Assembly: GCA_029858965.1 (NCBI GenBank)
Contig: JAOUDZ010000004.1
Coordinates: 1 to 64,000, forward strand
From: Cyclobacteriaceae bacterium
GTDB taxonomy: Bacteria > Bacteroidota > Bacteroidia > Cytophagales > Cyclobacteriaceae
DNA: 64,000 bases
Direction of reading: 5' to 3'
How positions within the stretch are numbered: the stretch's first letter is position 1; each line of letters opens with the position of its first letter. This document shows positions 61,922 to 64,000 of this stretch, piece after piece. The notes below the pieces were generated by a model. It ran no database searches. It saw only the letters and a list, made by a program, of their open reading frames with translations, and was not told the DNA's origin. A program made the position numbers and the translations under genes.

Positions 61922-63255
61922 TGGAAGAAGTATTTATTGAACAAGTAGTGATGTATGGCGCCGCAATTTTATTGTGTGCAGTCGTAGTCTATTTTTATTT
62001 GAGACAGAATAAGGTTACTTCATCTGTGACGCGGCACAAAGTGGCTATTGCCAAAGCGGAGGGATTATTTGAGCCCGTTTCGCTGCATCCTTATATAGAC
62101 CTTAATACTTGTATCGGTAGCGCTGCATGCATCTCGGATTGTCCGGAAAAAGATATTTTGGGGCTGATCGATGGCAAGGCGACTGTCATCAATGCTTCAA
62201 ACTGTGTTGGTCATGGCGCATGCTTTCATGCTTGTCCTGTTGAGGCCATATCGCTCCGGATCGGCACGGAAGCGAGGGGTGTGGATTTGCCGCATGTCAA
62301 TGAAAACTTTGAGACTAACGTATCCGGTATCTATATCGCAGGAGAACTGGGAGGAATGGGATTGATTAAAAACAGCGTTGAACAAGGCCAGCAAGCGGTG
62401 GAATACATGGTGAAGCGCAAAAAGAAAGCAGGGCAAGATGCGCTTGACATTGTTATTATTGGCGCAGGGCCTGCAGGTATTTCCGCGTCACTAGCCGCAA
62501 AAAAACACGGATTAACGAGTATAACGCTTGAACAAGATTCTTTAGGGGGAACGGTTTATACCTTTCCGAGAGCAAAAGTTGTTATGACCTCACCGATGAA
62601 CCTGCCCTTATTCGGGAAGGTGAAGTTGACGGACACTTCGAAAGATGAGTTGCTGGGAATTTGGAAAAAAGTGATTTCAGAAAACAGTCTCAGGATCAAG
62701 GAGAATACCAAAGTAAAAGATATCCTGCCTATGCAGAATGGGGCGTTTAAAGTAGTAACAGCGGGAGGTGATCAATACATAAGCAATAATGTTCTGCTTG
62801 CCATCGGGCGCAGGGGGAGCCCGAGGAAATTAGGGATCAAGGGTGAGGACCTGCCAAAAGTTGCCTATCGCCTGATAGAATCCGAGAGGATTTCGAACAA
62901 GAAAATAATAGTGGTAGGCGGGGGAGATTCGGCTGTAGAATCCGCCTTGCTGTTGAAAGACAGAAATGAAGTTATTCTCTCCTATAGAAAGGATAAATTC
63001 TCTCGGCTGAAGCCAAAAAACAAACATAATGTGGAGCGTGCTGTTGCAGATCACTCGCTCAAAATGATGTTTAACTCTGACCTGGTCTCCGTAGATTCAA
63101 AATCGGTATCGATGAATGTTGATGGAGAAAATAAGGTACTGGAGAATGACCTGGTCTACATTTTTGCCGGAGGAGAAATGCCCACAGAATTCCTTCAAAA
63201 GGCGGGCATAGAGATTTCAAAAAGATTCGGACATATTGTGAAAAAGCACGGCTAG
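61909..63255 (+). CDS. membrane-anchored Fe-S / FAD NAD(P)-dependent oxidoreductase
   Basis: Protein of 448 residues. One N-terminal membrane helix (VVMYGAAILLCAVVVYFYL). Two Fe-S motifs follow: CIGSAACISDCPEKD and CVGHGACFHACPVEA, each C-x5-C-x3-CP, where the second Cys of a normal 4Fe-4S motif is Ser or His. The C-terminal thioredoxin-reductase-like part has FAD and NAD(P) Rossmann motifs IIGAGPAGISASL and VVGGGDSAVESALLL but no CxxC disulfide, as in YpdA-type reductases. It would oxidise NAD(P)H and feed electrons to the cytochrome b protein. ATG 61921 overlapping the upstream TGA is an alternative start. Confidence 0.85.
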   Translation: MDILMEEVFIEQVVMYGAAILLCAVVVYFYLRQNKVTSSVTRHKVAIAKAEGLFEPVSLHPYIDLNTCIGSAACISDCPEKDILGLIDGKATVINASNCVGHGACFHACPVEAISLRIGTEARGVDLPHVNENFETNVSGIYIAGELGGMGLIKNSVEQGQQAVEYMVKRKKKAGQDALDIVIIGAGPAGISASLAAKKHGLTSITLEQDSLGGTVYTFPRAKVVMTSPMNLPLFGKVKLTDTSKDELLGIWKKVISENSLRIKENTKVKDILPMQNGAFKVVTAGGDQYISNNVLLAIGRRGSPRKLGIKGEDLPKVAYRLIESERISNKKIIVVGGGDSAVESALLLKDRNEVILSYRKDKFSRLKPKNKHNVERAVADHSLKMMFNSDLVSVDSKSVSMNVDGENKVLENDLVYIFAGGEMPTEFLQKAGIEISKRFGHIVKKHG

Positions 63256-63261
63256 ACGGAT

Positions 63262-64000
63262 TTGAAATTCTTTTGGATACATATCATCACGACGTTATTG
63301 TCTGTTTCAGTCAGCTTCGGACAAATATCACCAGGTGATCTATCCACTGCACATGCCAAATTTGAAGGGATGAGCAATTGTACGCAATGCCATGATCTGG
63401 GAAAGAAGGTTTCCAGCATCAAGTGCCTGGAGTGTCACAAAGAAATCCAGTCACTGGTTAGTCAAAAAAAAGGATACCATTCCAGTGCTAGCGTAACCAA
63501 CAAAGATTGTTTCGCATGTCACAGCGAACACCATGGAAGAAACTTTGATATGGTTCGATTTAATGAAAAGCAATTCAACCACGACCTTACCGGGTATAAA
63601 CTTGAGGGTAAGCATGCTGTCATTGAATGCCGTGATTGCCACCGACCGGATTATATACAAAACGCTGAGTTAAGAAAAAACAAAAACACTTTTCTGGGTT
63701 TGAAACAAGAATGCCTGTCTTGTCATGAAGACTTTCACCAAAAGACCTTATCAACGAACTGCGTGGCTTGCCATGACATGAAGGCGTTCAGGCCAGCGTC
63801 AAAGTTCGATCACAACCTCGCTAAATTCAAACTCACCGGTAAGCACACGGAAGTTGATTGTAAAGAATGCCATAAAGTAAGCACCAAAAATGGAAGGGAA
63901 TTTCAGGCATTTACAAATATCCCCCATAACGATTGCGTGGCCTGTCACAAGGACCCTCACAATAATCGCTTCGAGGGCAAATGCACACAATGCCATACCG
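63262..64000 (+). CDS. multiheme cytochrome c, 5' part (continues past window)
   Basis: Open frame of 246 residues running off the right end. It starts at TTG 63262, six bases after the upstream stop, giving the signal peptide MKFFWIHIITTLLSVSVSFG. Nine CxxCH motifs are already visible: CTQCH, CLECH, CFACH, CRDCH, CLSCH, CVACH, CKECH, CVACH and CTQCH. A repeated module F[ND]H-x-L-x(3)-KL-x-GKH-x(4)-C-x2-CH (twice) resembles cytochrome c3-type domains. It is exported, matured by the CcsBA protein and probably forms a periplasmic electron store or outward conduit. Total heme number is unknown. Confidence 0.85.
   Translation, partial: MKFFWIHIITTLLSVSVSFGQISPGDLSTAHAKFEGMSNCTQCHDLGKKVSSIKCLECHKEIQSLVSQKKGYHSSASVTNKDCFACHSEHHGRNFDMVRFNEKQFNHDLTGYKLEGKHAVIECRDCHRPDYIQNAELRKNKNTFLGLKQECLSCHEDFHQKTLSTNCVACHDMKAFRPASKFDHNLAKFKLTGKHTEVDCKECHKVSTKNGREFQAFTNIPHNDCVACHKDPHNNRFEGKCTQCHT

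Overview
The window looks like a chromosomal segment of a Bacteroidota bacterium, most likely from the Cytophagales side of the phylum. The evidence is a short RpoD-type sigma factor, several copies of the Bacteroidota promoter element TAnnTTTG, general lack of Shine-Dalgarno sequences, a CcsBA fusion, a TM sensor kinase fused to a receiver and AraC domain, long MacB-type permeases, and many secreted sugar-acting enzymes. No rRNA, tRNA, CRISPR array, integrase or intact insertion sequence was seen. Most genes look vertically inherited and intact.

Layout. 0.1-3.3 kb (minus): an NfnAB-like pair of flavin/Fe-S oxidoreductases; the first protein carries a HEAT-like N-terminal extension. 3.5-4.8 kb: small hypothetical proteins. 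4.9-9.7 kb: a GH130 phosphorylase facing two GT4 glycosyltransferases, one fused to a C-terminal helical domain; together they suggest a beta-mannan-type make-and-break system. 10.0-15.8 kb (plus): a six-gene operon of a TetR repressor, a LolA-like carrier, two FtsX-type permeases, an ATPase and an outer-membrane barrel, with a likely autoregulatory operator. 16-24 kb: a DUF1080 protein, a tandem universal stress protein, an SDR, a pectate-lyase-like beta-helix protein, an IorAB-like molybdenum hydroxylase and a truncated heparin-lyase-like gene. 24.3-27.4 kb (minus): a three-gene ABC efflux set. 27.4-28.6 kb: a sigma factor behind a long leader holding a 12-base match to the 3' end of 16S rRNA. 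28.7-34.7 kb: a MacB-like permease, an unknown membrane protein and a CLC channel with CBS domains, followed by an 11-copy heptamer repeat. 34.8-38.9 kb: a serine hydrolase, an acetyl-xylan-esterase-like hydrolase and a GH28 polygalacturonase. 39-42.8 kb: thioredoxin and a second copy of the permease-permease-ATPase module.

42.9-48.0 kb: a membrane hybrid kinase with an AraC domain diverges from a DUF4395 / ArsM-like methyltransferase / OsmC operon, with three 19-bp direct repeats spaced 20-21 bp between them and a perfect terminator at the end of the operon. 48.1-55.1 kb (minus): short alpha-glucan phosphorylase, a membrane protein with an HExxH motif, a GH20-like hexosaminidase and a beta-helix protein. 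55.4-57.2 kb: DoxX and an enolase-superfamily protein.

57.8-64.0 kb (plus): CcsBA cytochrome c maturation protein, a di-heme-b-like membrane protein, a membrane-anchored Fe-S/FAD oxidoreductase with unusual C-x5-C-x3-CP clusters, and a multiheme cytochrome c running off the window with at least nine CxxCH motifs. This is the best candidate for a little-described system: electrons could pass from NAD(P)H or a thiol through FAD, Fe-S and heme b to periplasmic multiheme c. The other strong points are the iteron array at 45.2 kb, the sigma-factor leader at 27.6 kb and the GH130/GT4 cluster.
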